58,922 nt of DNA from Microscillaceae bacterium (lineage in GTDB: Bacteria > Bacteroidota > Bacteroidia > Cytophagales > Microscillaceae): positions 1-58,922 of the forward strand of contig JAABSX010000024.1 in the NCBI GenBank assembly GCA_011390205.1. The letters are read 5' to 3'. The position numbers and the translations under genes are program-made. This document shows, piece after piece, positions 9,115 through 17,107 of this stretch. Under the pieces are notes generated by a model. It was given only the letters and a program-made list of their open reading frames with translations, made no database searches and was not told the DNA's origin. Positions within the stretch are counted from its first letter, which is position 1, and each line of letters starts with the position of its first letter.

Positions 9115-10131
9115 TCAAAAAGCAAGTCGAGGGTTGGGGGAGCTGGTATTTTGGGCAAAGTCTTCCGTATTTAGTTTAAAAGAGGCTGCTATAGCAATCA
9201 TAGCGGCATTGTCTGTGCAATATTCAAAGGCTGGGATGTAGGTCTGCCATCCGTGCTCGAGCCCTTTTTCAGTCATCATTTTGCGGAGTCCAGAGTTGGC
9301 AGATACTCCTCCTGCAATGGCTATCTGAGAGATATTTGTCAGCGTAGCTGCTTTTTCTAGTTTTTGGAGGAGTGTTTTGATGAGTGTATATTGCACACTG
9401 GCACAGATGTCGTGCAAGTTTTCGCTGATAAACTCAGGGTTCTTTTGTGTCTGCCGTTGTAAAAAATACATCACGGCTGTTTTGATTCCACTAAAAGAAT
9501 AATCCAAGTCAGGCATATCAGAGATAGGAAACTCAAAGCGGAGAGGGTCTCCCGTTTGTGCATATTTATCAACCAAGGGGCCTCCAGGATAAGGCAGATG
9601 CAGCATTTTGGCTGTCTTGTCAAAAGCCTCTCCTACAGCGTCATCTTTGGTCTCACCGATGATGTTCATCTGAAGGTAGTCATCCACCCGTACAATCTGC
9701 GTATGCCCTCCGCTCACAGTCAAGCACAAAAAAGGAAACGTTGGCTTTGGCTCATCTATAAAATGTGCCAATACGTGTGCTTGCATATGATTGACTTCTA
9801 TTAGCGGTATGCCCAAGCCTAAAGCAAGAGATTTAGCAAAGGAACTTCCCACCAAAAGTGAACCTAGAAGCCCGGGCCCTTGTGTATAAGCTACGGCATT
9901 GATTTCAGATTTATCTACCCCTGCTTGTGCGAGGGCTTGAGCTACCACAGGCACGATATTTTGCTGATGTGCTCTGGAGGCAAGCTCAGGTACGACACCT
10001 CCGTAAGCCTCATGAATGGTCTGATTGGCAATGACATTGGCATACACCTTATTATCTTTGAGGACTGCTGCGGATGTTTCATCACAAGAAGATTCTATGG
10101 CAAGGATGACAGAAGACTTGGTTATTGGCAT
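9115..10131 (-). CDS. tsaD: tRNA N6-adenosine threonylcarbamoyltransferase
   Basis: Transfers threonylcarbamoyl to A37 of tRNAs that read ANN codons, together with TsaB and TsaE. The ASKHA-fold hallmarks are present: the N-terminal ILAIESSCDETSAAVL, the metal-binding H-x3-H in NHMQAHVLAH, the FLCLTVSGGHTQ nucleotide motif, GEAFDKTAKML, and the C-terminal IAGGVSANSGLR. The frame opens at a TTG (10155), but the ATG at 10131 starts right before the conserved MPITKSSVILAIESS and gives 338 aa, the family length. The partner genes are not in this window. An antisense frame over this gene is not coding. Confidence 0.96.
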   Translation of the reverse strand: MPITKSSVILAIESSCDETSAAVLKDNKVYANVIANQTIHEAYGGVVPELASRAHQQNIVPVVAQALAQAGVDKSEINAVAYTQGPGLLGSLLVGSSFAKSLALGLGIPLIEVNHMQAHVLAHFIDEPKPTFPFLCLTVSGGHTQIVRVDDYLQMNIIGETKDDAVGEAFDKTAKMLHLPYPGGPLVDKYAQTGDPLRFEFPISDMPDLDYSFSGIKTAVMYFLQRQTQKNPEFISENLHDICASVQYTLIKTLLQKLEKAATLTNISQIAIAGGVSANSGLRKMMTEKGLEHGWQTYIPAFEYCTDNAAMIAIAASFKLNTEDFAQNTSSPNPRLAF

Positions 10132-10270
10132 ATTCTTATAATTATCAATACCCAAAGATACATGATACCCTACAAACTATAAAAAAAGAGCTTCATTTAT
10201 CTTTAAAAAGCAGTGAATATAAGGATTTAGGACTCAGGCGGAGGAAGTTAAAATATTATGGAACGATGTG

Positions 10271-11332
10271 CTAAAGAAGCTTCTCGAGGTCATAATTCTG
10301 AAATTCATCCTCTTCTAGAGCCACAGATTTGTAGTGTGAGTTAAGCCGAATGGCTTTTTGTAGGCTATGTATCATGGCTGCTGTCTGTGTGGTGCGAGCT
10401 AGTAAAGTGGCCAAAGCAAACCAATAGTAGGCGTTGTTAGGGCTGTGTTTTAGCAGCTTGTGGTATGCCTGCTGTGCTTTTTCAAAAAAGAGTGTGGCAC
10501 TGTCACTGCGTTTCAGGGCTAAAAGGCTTAGGCCAGCTTGGTGCCAGCTTTCTGCAAAAAGGGGGTCTAGTTTGGCAGCTCTCTGATACATAATATAGGC
10601 TTTAAGGTAAGCCGACTCTTGCTTAAGGTCATTGGCTTGGTAGTAGTATTTTTCGGCAAATACTTTCGGAAAATATTTTTCTAACTGCCTAATGGTAGTG
10701 CTAGAGATGGGGGTGCGGGCAAAGTATATTTTCTCTAATTTTTTGAGTTGATTGATTTCGTGGGGCAGCACTGTGAAGCGATTGCCACTGATGTTGAGCA
10801 CGGTCAGGTCATCTAGTTGGCTAACCTCTTGTGGGAGGCTGTCTAATTCATAATTACACAGGAACAAGCTTGTGCCTGATTTTATCTCTCTGAGAATGAG
10901 GTGATTGGGAGCAGTCTTATGCTCAAGACAATATTTTCCACCTTTGCGTCTGAGCTTGAGGCTCATCCAAGCCAGGTCAGAAATGTCTATTTCTTGAAAT
11001 ACCTCTAAGTCTTCAAATTGATGGCTAATCTTGACTTCATTAAACTCTTCATTGTATTGCTTGCACCATCTTTTGTGAAGATATTCTATGAGTGGACGAG
11101 AGGCAGATTGATAAAAAAGTTCTTTCGCTTGCACACGTATATCAGGGCTAGGATACCACTTGCTAAGTGCCAGAAGATGTGCCAAAAAATCATGTGCTAC
11201 GCCTCCTCCCTCTATCAGCTGCAGTGCTAGTATTGTATGGGATGCTTGAGTACTCTCAATGAGGTCTTTGATATTTTGAAGCATAGGAGAAGTATCCCCC
11301 CTGTTTTTGGTTGTGTGATCTTTCTTCATCAT
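10271..11332 (-). CDS. Leucine-rich repeat plus TPR protein
   Basis: A cytoplasmic 353-aa protein with no signal peptide. Residues ~160-220 hold about two to three leucine-rich repeats (LDSLPQEVSQLDDLTVLNISGNRFTVLP). Residues ~225-340 hold about three TPR units (AYLKAYIMYQRAAKLDPLFAESWHQAGLSLL, then a second and third unit). The N-terminal ~150 residues are helical and resemble HEAT-like helical hairpins. LRR-TPR chimaeras of this kind occur in Cytophagales and presumably act as scaffolds, but no function is known. It stands alone between tsaD and a divergently transcribed phosphorylase gene. Confidence 0.75.
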   Translation of the reverse strand: MMKKDHTTKNRGDTSPMLQNIKDLIESTQASHTILALQLIEGGGVAHDFLAHLLALSKWYPSPDIRVQAKELFYQSASRPLIEYLHKRWCKQYNEEFNEVKISHQFEDLEVFQEIDISDLAWMSLKLRRKGGKYCLEHKTAPNHLILREIKSGTSLFLCNYELDSLPQEVSQLDDLTVLNISGNRFTVLPHEINQLKKLEKIYFARTPISSTTIRQLEKYFPKVFAEKYYYQANDLKQESAYLKAYIMYQRAAKLDPLFAESWHQAGLSLLALKRSDSATLFFEKAQQAYHKLLKHSPNNAYYWFALATLLARTTQTAAMIHSLQKAIRLNSHYKSVALEEDEFQNYDLEKLL

Positions 11333-11704
11333 TTTTTAGCGTGATTAAGTACCTTACGTATGAAGTCTATGGATGTAGGTCTGCTCCAAAAAATAATCAT
11401 TTGATGATTGGGAACACGTTTAGCATTAAGTACAATCAGAACCAATATACGGATTCTTTGTTCAAAACAATCTTATGAATCTATGCAAAATGAGTTACCT
11501 ACCCAAGACTTTGCCATTTTTGGTCAAAAATAGCCTTTTGATGGATAAAATATAAACGCTCAGTGATAAGATTAAAACATTGATAATGAGCTGCTTGTAA
11601 GAGATTTTTTGAAAAAATCAAGACTTACAGACATTTATACACCCTAAAAAGCTTATTTTTGTTTGCCTAAGTTGTAACAGTTATTTATTTGATTTTGTAA
11701 AGCC
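11333..11704. other. Divergent intergenic region, 372 bp
   Basis: This spacer lies between two divergent genes. Apart from one -7-like element for the plus-strand gene, it holds AT-rich sequence with no convincing small gene, RNA or repeat. Confidence 0.6.
11654..11661 (+). promoter_or_regulatory. Bacteroidota -7 element upstream of the uridine phosphorylase-like gene
   Basis: TATTTTTG fits TAnnTTTG. The upstream partner is only a TTT at 11634-11636 (17-bp spacing). The inferred leader is about 37 nt. Confidence 0.35.
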
Positions 11705-12565
11705 ATGTTAGCTCCCTCCGAACTCATCCTTAATGAAGATGGCAGTGTTTATCACTTGCATCTTTTGCCTTCTCAAATAGCCCATACCGTCATCGTGGTA
11801 GGAGACCCCGAGCGAGTGCCTGAGGTTTCTAAATACTTTGATGCTGTAGATTTTAAGATTCAGAAGCGTGAGTTTGTAACCCATACAGGCAGGGTAGGGC
11901 GGAAGCCTATTTCGGTGATTTCTTCGGGAATAGGCACAGACAATGTAGAGATTCTGCTCACTGAGCTAGATGCCTTGGTAAATATAGACCTTTGGCAGCG
12001 AGTCATCAAGCCTCAGCTTACCTCCCTGAAAATCATCAGAATAGGCACATCAGGGTCTTTGCGGGCAGATGTCCCCTTAAATAGTTTTTTGGCATCTAGG
12101 TATGGCTTGGGGCTAGATACTTTGATGCAGTTTTATCAATGGAATCAGACAGCATCGGAGCTAGATTTTTGTAGGCAAGTCCAAGACAAAGCAGGGCTTG
12201 GGTTTTGTCCTTATTTGGCTGCTTCGGGCAAGTCTTGGGCTACTACATTTTTAGAAGGCTTTGAGCAAGGCATTACACTCACCTGTCCAGGGTTTTATGC
12301 ACCACAAGGCAGGCAGCTTCGCTTACCTTTATTGCAAGATAATTATTTAGATGTATTGAAAAAAATGGATTTTGAGGGAATGCCTCTCACCAACCTAGAA
12401 ATGGAAACAGCAGGTTACTATGCACTCTGTAGCTTACTAGGGCACGAGATGATTTCTCTGAATGCCATCATTGCCAATCGTGCAGAGGGTTCATTTTCAA
12501 GTAAGCCCAGCACTGTGGTACAAAGGCTGATAGAAAAAACCTTTGAGTCACTGGAAAGCCTCTAA
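11705..12565 (+). CDS. Nucleoside phosphorylase, uridine phosphorylase-like
   Basis: Probably cleaves uridine (or another nucleoside) with phosphate for base salvage. At 286 aa it shows the PNP/UDP family features: HTVIVVGDPERVPEVSKYFD near the start (phosphate-site GDPxR), the core ISSGIGTDNVEILLTEL, IIRIGTSGSLRADVP, and the late NLEMETAGYYALCSLLGHE with the family's catalytic ME(T/S) glutamate region, then a final helix. It runs longer than the E. coli enzyme (about 253 aa), as many Bacteroidota homologues do. Substrate preference cannot be fixed from sequence reading. It lies upstream of, and convergent with, RNase P RNA. Confidence 0.85.
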   Translation: MLAPSELILNEDGSVYHLHLLPSQIAHTVIVVGDPERVPEVSKYFDAVDFKIQKREFVTHTGRVGRKPISVISSGIGTDNVEILLTELDALVNIDLWQRVIKPQLTSLKIIRIGTSGSLRADVPLNSFLASRYGLGLDTLMQFYQWNQTASELDFCRQVQDKAGLGFCPYLAASGKSWATTFLEGFEQGITLTCPGFYAPQGRQLRLPLLQDNYLDVLKKMDFEGMPLTNLEMETAGYYALCSLLGHEMISLNAIIANRAEGSFSSKPSTVVQRLIEKTFESLESL

Positions 12566-12661
12566 ATCAGGTAGATAGGTAAATGTGCGTATTGCTACAG
12601 ATTTTTTGGTTGGAACTTTTTAGGGAGGTTGCCCAAGCATTTATAAAATAAAAAAACTAAT

Positions 12662-13055
12662 ATAAGCCGATAAGCCGGGTTCTGTGCACTTCACCAAAGC
12701 GAAGGCTCTTATCATTTATCTAGGCTTTTCTTCACAAAAAAGCTCCAACGACCTACCCACAGACTACGGACGGGCAGCCCTTTACCGTTTGCACGAATCG
12801 CCTGCATATTTGGTCTTTCAACGCCTGGGGTTTGCCCTGCCCCTCTTATCACTAAGAGGGCGGTAGGCCCTTACCCTACCATTTCACCCTTACCTCTGCG
12901 AGCAAAGGCGGTATATTTTCTGTGGCACTTTCCGTCATTTTTTCGTTCCCAAAAAAACGCCTTCCCGTTAGGAAGCAAGCAGCCCTGTGTTGCCCGGACT
13001 TTCCTCTTTTGGGCAAAGCCCGAAGACCCGCCCAACAGCGATAAGATGGCTTATA
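12662..13055 (-). ncRNA. rnpB: RNase P RNA (bacterial class A)
   Basis: The catalytic RNA that trims tRNA 5' leaders. Read on the minus strand it has GAGGAAAGTCCGGGC (complement of 12992-13006), the conserved 5' core of helix P4. It also has ACAGAACCCGGCTTAT (complement of 12670-12685), the conserved 3' core. The ends pair as P1 (ATAAGCC at 13048-13054 with GGCTTAT at 12662-12668). The conserved ACGGTAAAGGGCTGCCCG and GGGTAGGTCGTTGGAGC stretches lie in between. Length is about 394 nt, normal for class A. A U-rich run (complement of 12640-12660) follows as the likely terminator. Any reading frame across it is spurious. Confidence 0.95.
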
Positions 13056-13063
13056 TTAGCACA

Positions 13064-13079
13064 CAAACATACAAAAATA
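13064..13079 (-). promoter_or_regulatory. Candidate rnpB promoter -7 elements
   Basis: Two adjacent minus-strand matches to TAnnTTTG occur just upstream of the RNA: TATGTTTG (complement of 13064-13071) and TATTTTTG (13072-13079). The nearer one would start transcription within a few bases of the P1 5' end. No good -33 is visible. Confidence 0.45.
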
Positions 13080-13164
13080 AATCTTAAATTTGTGCTTTGG
13101 TATAATCAAACACCCAAAGCTTAGATGTAAATAAGCCGAGACATTCAAAAAGAAAGATACGACT

Positions 13165-13827
13165 GTGCAAAAAATAAACCTTCAAAACATCACGCCCGAG
13201 CCTCTTCAGGCATTGCTTGCCAAACCCAAAGAGCAGGAGACTGCCTCACAGATATGGAAGCAGTTACTTTGCTTCGAAAAAGGAAAATATTACCAGATAC
13301 AAGCACCTTCGGGAAAAGGAAAATCGACTTTTGTCCATATTTTGTATGGAATCAGGAATGATTTTTCGGGAAAATTAGCGCTGGATGGGCAAGACAGCCA
13401 ACAAATCAACGCAACAGAATGGGCTCAGATACGCCAAAACCAAATCTCGATAGTTTTTCAGGATTTACGCTTGTTTTTAGACCTGACTGCCTGGGAAAAC
13501 ATAGAAGTAAAACTTGCCCTCAACTCTTCAGACAAAAGCCAAAAAGCATTGGAAATGCTTAAAAGTCTGGGGGTAGAGCGCTTGTTAGATAAAAAAACGG
13601 GATTGCTTTCTTATGGAGAGCGGCAGCGCATCGCTATTGTGAGGGCTTTGCTGCAGCCCTTTGATTTTTTGTTGCTAGATGAGCCTTTTAGCCATTTGGA
13701 TGAGGATAATATTAGAAAAGCTGCCCAACTCATCAGAGAAACTTGCCAGCTACACCAAGCAGGAATGATTACGACTTCATTGGGTTATGAATATGGAATC
13801 ACTTGGGATGAAAAGCGCATGCTATGA
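13165..13827 (+). CDS. Orphan ABC transporter ATP-binding subunit (FtsE/LolD-like)
   Basis: A 220-aa nucleotide-binding subunit of an ABC system. Walker A is APSGKGKST (residues ~48-56), the Q-loop is IVFQDLRLF, the signature is a variant LLSYGERQR in place of LSGGQ, and Walker B is FLLLDEPFSHLD. Size and the DLRLF loop suggest the FtsE/LolD/MacB group. The start is a GTG at 13165, since no ATG precedes Walker A at a sensible distance. No permease gene is next to it, so it presumably works with a partner encoded elsewhere. The signature's second glycine is replaced (SYGE), which is unusual but still seen in active members. Confidence 0.85.
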   Translation: MQKINLQNITPEPLQALLAKPKEQETASQIWKQLLCFEKGKYYQIQAPSGKGKSTFVHILYGIRNDFSGKLALDGQDSQQINATEWAQIRQNQISIVFQDLRLFLDLTAWENIEVKLALNSSDKSQKALEMLKSLGVERLLDKKTGLLSYGERQRIAIVRALLQPFDFLLLDEPFSHLDEDNIRKAAQLIRETCQLHQAGMITTSLGYEYGITWDEKRML

Positions 13828-13833
13828 GGGCAT

Positions 13834-13869
13834 AAAAAAACCACTTTACGAGATGTAAAGTGGATTTTT
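13834..13869. terminator. Terminator after the ABC ATPase gene
   Basis: A 9-bp stem (13841-13849 with 13855-13863, CCACTTTAC/GTAAAGTGG) with a 5-nt loop is flanked by an A run on one side and a T run on the other. It can serve both the ATPase gene and the convergent RRM gene. Confidence 0.8.
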
Positions 13870-13904
13870 GACTTTATTATTCAACTTTAACTAAGTCTTA
13901 GGGA

Positions 13905-14210
13905 TTAGTAACGACGATTACCGCCGCCGCCACCTGACCAGCCACCGCCGCCGCCGCCAGAATTACTCTCCTTAGGACGAGCTTTCTTTACGACTATGGT
14001 GCGTCCGTCAAATTCTTGTTCGTTCAAATCACGAATGGCGTTGTTGGCTTCATCGTCATTGGGCATTTCTACGAATCCAAAACCTTTTGAATTACCTGTA
14101 AATTTGTCCATAATGATTTTTACGGAATCGACTTCTCCGAAACCTTCAAACAACTCTCTTAGGTCGTTCTCTTCGGTTTCATAATTTAACTTTGCTACGA
14201 AAATGTTCAT
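13905..14210 (-). CDS. RRM-domain RNA-binding protein with glycine-rich tail
   Basis: A 101-aa single RRM protein. RNP2 is IFVAKL at the start and RNP1 is KGFGFVEM at about residue 43. The tail is almost pure glycine with Ser, Trp and a final NRRY. This is the Bacteroidota/cyanobacterial type linked to cold response and RNA chaperoning (family knowledge). The frame extends upstream to 14318, but the added residues are a hydrophobic non-family stretch, so the internal ATG at 14210 is used. A good promoter lies about 120 bp upstream, implying a leader of roughly 110 nt. Confidence 0.9.
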   Translation of the reverse strand: MNIFVAKLNYETEENDLRELFEGFGEVDSVKIIMDKFTGNSKGFGFVEMPNDDEANNAIRDLNEQEFDGRTIVVKKARPKESNSGGGGGGWSGGGGGNRRY

Positions 14211-14327
14211 TGTACTTAAAAATAAAATAGTAAAAAAAAACTTAAAAACGAGAATAGAATGCGTAGCAAGAAAAATTGGAGTGCCAAAAAAACGATTGCT
14301 AAACAGAAGATTGCTCACTTAAAGGAA

Positions 14328-14358
14328 CAAAGGTAGAGAGAAAAAAGGAGAATAGCAA
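14328..14358 (-). promoter_or_regulatory. Bacteroidota promoter for the RRM gene
   Basis: On the minus strand, TTG (complement of 14356-14358) and TACCTTTG (complement of 14328-14335) are spaced 20 bp apart. Start at about 14321 would give a 5' leader of about 110 nt before the ATG at 14210. Confidence 0.55.
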
Positions 14359-14561
14359 TATTTATCTCTTTTTGATTGGGAAATATTTTTTTATAGGTTT
14401 ACTTAGTCCAAAAAGCATATTTCAAATAATATTATTTAATATAGTAACATCCAGATACCTGTTTTGATTTTTTAATCTCTACAAGAAACTGGTTTTTTTA
14501 GTGTTTTACTTTTGATTTGTGTCATTTACAAAACTATTTCCTTACACAAAAAAACGCTGTA

Positions 14562-15251
14562 TCAAAAAGTAAAGCCTACTCTGCTAACCCAAGGGCTGTT
14601 GTATTGTGAAAGACCATCTACATAATTTAGGTTATACAAAATCATAAAATAAAAGCCCGTACCGAGTTTATCACGGTTGCCTTGCTGATAGCCTGCCCCT
14701 ATCATAGGGTTATAAAGCCACCTCCTGGAAAATTCTTGAGCGTTGAGGTCATAAAAATTACCATTGGTAGATTCTAGCTCTGCCCAAATAAAGACGGGAG
14801 GCACTACAAACTGCTGGGCAAACACCCTCCAGCCATAGTAATGCTCACTGACTCTGAAGCTGCTTCTTTGCCCCTGTGCACTGATGATGTCATAACGGGT
14901 GCTGAGGTATTGGTAATTTACACCCACACCTGTGATAAGTTTTTCGGTCAGGCGATAGCCTACCGTAGGAAATAAATCAACCCGTGTGAAAGTGCCTAAC
15001 TGTAGCCAAGTATTGCCTCCAAAAACGAGCCTTTCACTAAAAGACTGTTCGGATAGACTTGATGTAGGCTCTTTGCGGGCTGTGGGCTTGCTGCGTGCCT
15101 GCACAGGAGGCTTTTCGGGGCTGATGGTGCTGGCAGAGTCAGCCTTGGTTTTTTTCTCTCTTTCTTCTTTGGGGACATACTGTGCCAAGCCAAGCGACAT
15201 ACTGCTGATGTTCAGGCAGATACATAGAATGAATAGACGTGTTTTTTTCAT
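14562..15251 (-). CDS. Predicted outer-membrane beta-barrel protein, unknown function
   Basis: A 229-aa exported protein. It has a signal peptide (MKKTRLFILCICLN to LGLAQ), then a charged, proline-rich linker to about residue 65. The C-terminal ~160 residues show alternating aromatic/hydrophobic strands such as TWLQLGTFTRVDLFPTVGYRLT and LITGVGVNYQYLS, ending in VSRVGFTF, a terminal aromatic residue as in barrel proteins. It lies 26 bp behind the inositol monophosphatase gene and is probably in its transcript. The 14211-14561 stretch upstream of the RRM start holds that gene's leader and AT-rich spacer only. Confidence 0.7.
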   Translation of the reverse strand: MKKTRLFILCICLNISSMSLGLAQYVPKEEREKKTKADSASTISPEKPPVQARSKPTARKEPTSSLSEQSFSERLVFGGNTWLQLGTFTRVDLFPTVGYRLTEKLITGVGVNYQYLSTRYDIISAQGQRSSFRVSEHYYGWRVFAQQFVVPPVFIWAELESTNGNFYDLNAQEFSRRWLYNPMIGAGYQQGNRDKLGTGFYFMILYNLNYVDGLSQYNSPWVSRVGFTF

Positions 15252-15277
15252 GGTTTGATGATTTTAGACCTGTTGAT

Positions 15278-16081
15278 TTAAAAAGTTTTAGCCCAATATT
15301 GTTGGATGACTTCAAGCATAGCGGGGTGAATCGCACCTGCTGCCACGATTTCTTTGCCAAAGATATAATTATCTCCTCCTGAGAAAGTGCTTACATTTCC
15401 TCCTGCTTCTTTGACGATGACTGCTCCAGCTGCTACATCCCAGGGGCTGAGGTTGTATTCAAAAAAACCTTGAAATCTGCCCATAGCGACATAAGCCAAA
15501 TCTACGGCTGCCGAGCCCAAGCGTCTGAGCCCATGTGTTTTTTGCATAAAATTTCGGAGAATCTCGAGGTAAGCAGGCATTTGCTCAAAATCACGGTAGG
15601 GGAAGCCCGTAGCAAGCAGGCTGTCTAGTAGGTCATCTTCGTTGGCCACACGGATGGGTTTTTTATTGCAGTAAGCACCAGCATTTTTCCAAGCATAAAA
15701 GCATTCAGAACGATTGACCTCAAGCACCACTCCTAGCACCACCTCGTTTTCTTGCATCAGTGCGATGCTGATAGAGTAAATAGGCAGGCCGTGCATAAAA
15801 TTGGTAGTGCCATCAAGTGGGTCTATCACCCAGTGAAAAGGGCTTACCGTCAGGGCTTTGTGCTGTTCGTTCTCTTCTGTGATAAAACCTGCCTCAGGCA
15901 AAACTACATGCAGCGCCTTGATAAGGCGGTTTTCTGCTTCTCTATCTACATAAGATACCAAATCATTCATGCCTTTGTATTCTATCTTGGAGAGGTCAAA
16001 GTTTAGGGCTTCTTGACGTAAAAAACTGGCAACCTCTTGGCTGCTTTGTATGACTTTTTGGGTTATTTTCTCTAAATCCAT
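15278..16081 (-). CDS. Inositol monophosphatase family protein (SuhB-like)
   Basis: A 267-aa Mg-dependent phosphatase of the IMPase fold. Metal-site motifs are complete: the GFITEENEQ glutamates (about residue 66), the WVIDPLDGTTNFMHGLP motif (about 87-103), and the late WDVAAGAVIVKEAGG (about 212-226). Likely substrates are inositol-1-phosphate or related sugar phosphates; PAP phosphatase (CysQ) is a less likely reading, given length and motif spacing. It starts at an ATG with a -7-like element 75 bp upstream and runs into the outer-membrane protein gene. Confidence 0.9.
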   Translation of the reverse strand: MDLEKITQKVIQSSQEVASFLRQEALNFDLSKIEYKGMNDLVSYVDREAENRLIKALHVVLPEAGFITEENEQHKALTVSPFHWVIDPLDGTTNFMHGLPIYSISIALMQENEVVLGVVLEVNRSECFYAWKNAGAYCNKKPIRVANEDDLLDSLLATGFPYRDFEQMPAYLEILRNFMQKTHGLRRLGSAAVDLAYVAMGRFQGFFEYNLSPWDVAAGAVIVKEAGGNVSTFSGGDNYIFGKEIVAAGAIHPAMLEVIQQYWAKTF

Positions 16082-16155
16082 GGTTTTGGCGTATGTGAAT
16101 ATTTCTACTGTGTTTTAAGAAAAATAGCTGGCAGATACTTAAACTTTACGGCAAA

Positions 16156-16163
16156 CAAAGATA
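16156..16163 (-). promoter_or_regulatory. Bacteroidota -7 element upstream of the inositol monophosphatase gene
   Basis: The minus strand reads TATCTTTG (complement of 16156-16163), a consensus fit. The -33 region is only T-rich. The implied leader is about 68 nt. Confidence 0.4.
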
Positions 16164-16292
16164 ATGAATTTGATAAGAATAAATGAATACACCACAAAAA
16201 GCATATATACTTCACTGCTAGAATGCTCAAGAATGTAAGTCAATTTTGAGTGATTACACATGCATTTTGATAGCTTTATAAGAATCAGGGGG

Positions 16293-16868
16293 TTATATTT
16301 TGTTGTTTTTCTTTTTGTCTAAGGCATCTCTGACTCTTCCTGCACTTTCATAATCTTCTTTTGCCAAGAGGTTGGCGAGCATGCTTTCTAGCTCTGCAAT
16401 AGAATAATCCAACAGTGAGCCTCTCTTGAAAGCAAAAGATTTGCTTTGGTCTATGGGCAAGCCTGCCTCTACGAGGATATTTTCTAAGATATAAATAGGA
16501 CACTGAAAACGCACAGCAAGGGCAAGGGCATCAGAAGGGCGAGCATCTACGATAAACTCCTGTAGCCGTGCATCTTTTAGAATGAGCTGGGTATAAAAGA
16601 TTTCATTTTCAAAGCGGTGGATAAGTACTTCGGTAATCACTGTTTTCAGGGTTTTGAGTGTCTGAGCGAATAAATCATGCGTAAGTGGGCGTGCAGGCTG
16701 CATTTTCTCGAGGGTCACCGCAATTGCTTGTGCTTCGGAAGAACCTATGATGATGGGCAAACGCCTAAAGCCTTGCACATCTTCCAGAATCAGCACATAA
16801 TTATTTGGCTGAGATTCACTGTCTGATAGGGCAATGATGTTGAGTTCTATTTTTTTTATTTCTTCCAT
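16293..16868 (-). CDS. Bifunctional nuclease family protein (BFN/DUF151) with UVR motif
   Basis: A 191-aa cytoplasmic protein. Residues ~5-140 match the BFN/DUF151 domain: YVLILEDVQGFRRLPIIIGSSEAQAIA, then THDLFAQTLKTL, then the family motif DARPSDALALAVRFQCPIYI. The last ~40 residues (LESMLANLLAKEDYESAGRVRDAL) are a UVR motif like those of UvrB/UvrC. Plant homologues show nuclease activity, while bacterial roles are poorly defined. It is the last gene in the run that begins at the hydrogenase regulator, 9 bp behind the 75-aa gene. Confidence 0.9.
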   Translation of the reverse strand: MEEIKKIELNIIALSDSESQPNNYVLILEDVQGFRRLPIIIGSSEAQAIAVTLEKMQPARPLTHDLFAQTLKTLKTVITEVLIHRFENEIFYTQLILKDARLQEFIVDARPSDALALAVRFQCPIYILENILVEAGLPIDQSKSFAFKRGSLLDYSIAELESMLANLLAKEDYESAGRVRDALDKKKNNKI

Positions 16869-16877
16869 AGTCAGTTT

Positions 16878-17105
16878 TTAACTTTTTTTGATAAATATAC
16901 AAAGCTCCTCCACCTCATCAAAAGGGGCAATCACTGAATCATCAGAAAGTAATTTATACAAACTTTCGTTCTCTATTTCTATGCTGTAGTTATGCTCTAG
17001 ATACATCATTTTGCCTTCTTCTCGAAGAATGGTTATCTCATACACGCCAAAGGCATAACGCAAATAGGCTTTAACATCTGCCAAACTTGGTCTTTCAGGA
17101 TTCAT
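16878..17105 (-). CDS. Small acidic protein of unknown function (75 aa)
   Basis: Not recognised. A compact acidic protein without signal or membrane segment. It opens MNPERPSLADVKAYLRYAFGVYEITIL, which reads as a helix then strands, and ends ELCIFIKKS. It fits tightly between the nickel-transporter gene (2 bp away) and the bifunctional-nuclease gene (9 bp), which supports real expression. Whether it belongs with the nuclease or the hydrogenase functions is not shown by the sequence. Confidence 0.65.
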   Translation of the reverse strand: MNPERPSLADVKAYLRYAFGVYEITILREEGKMMYLEHNYSIEIENESLYKLLSDDSVIAPFDEVEELCIFIKKS

Positions 17106-17107
17106 AG

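Noticed and set aside
9083-9118. A TTG start overlapping tsaD for the giant T9SS protein
   Set aside because: The later ATG gives a cleaner signal peptide; the overlap would be accidental.
12684-12866. A 60-codon frame on the plus strand
   Set aside because: It lies wholly inside the minus-strand RNase P RNA and shows no protein features.
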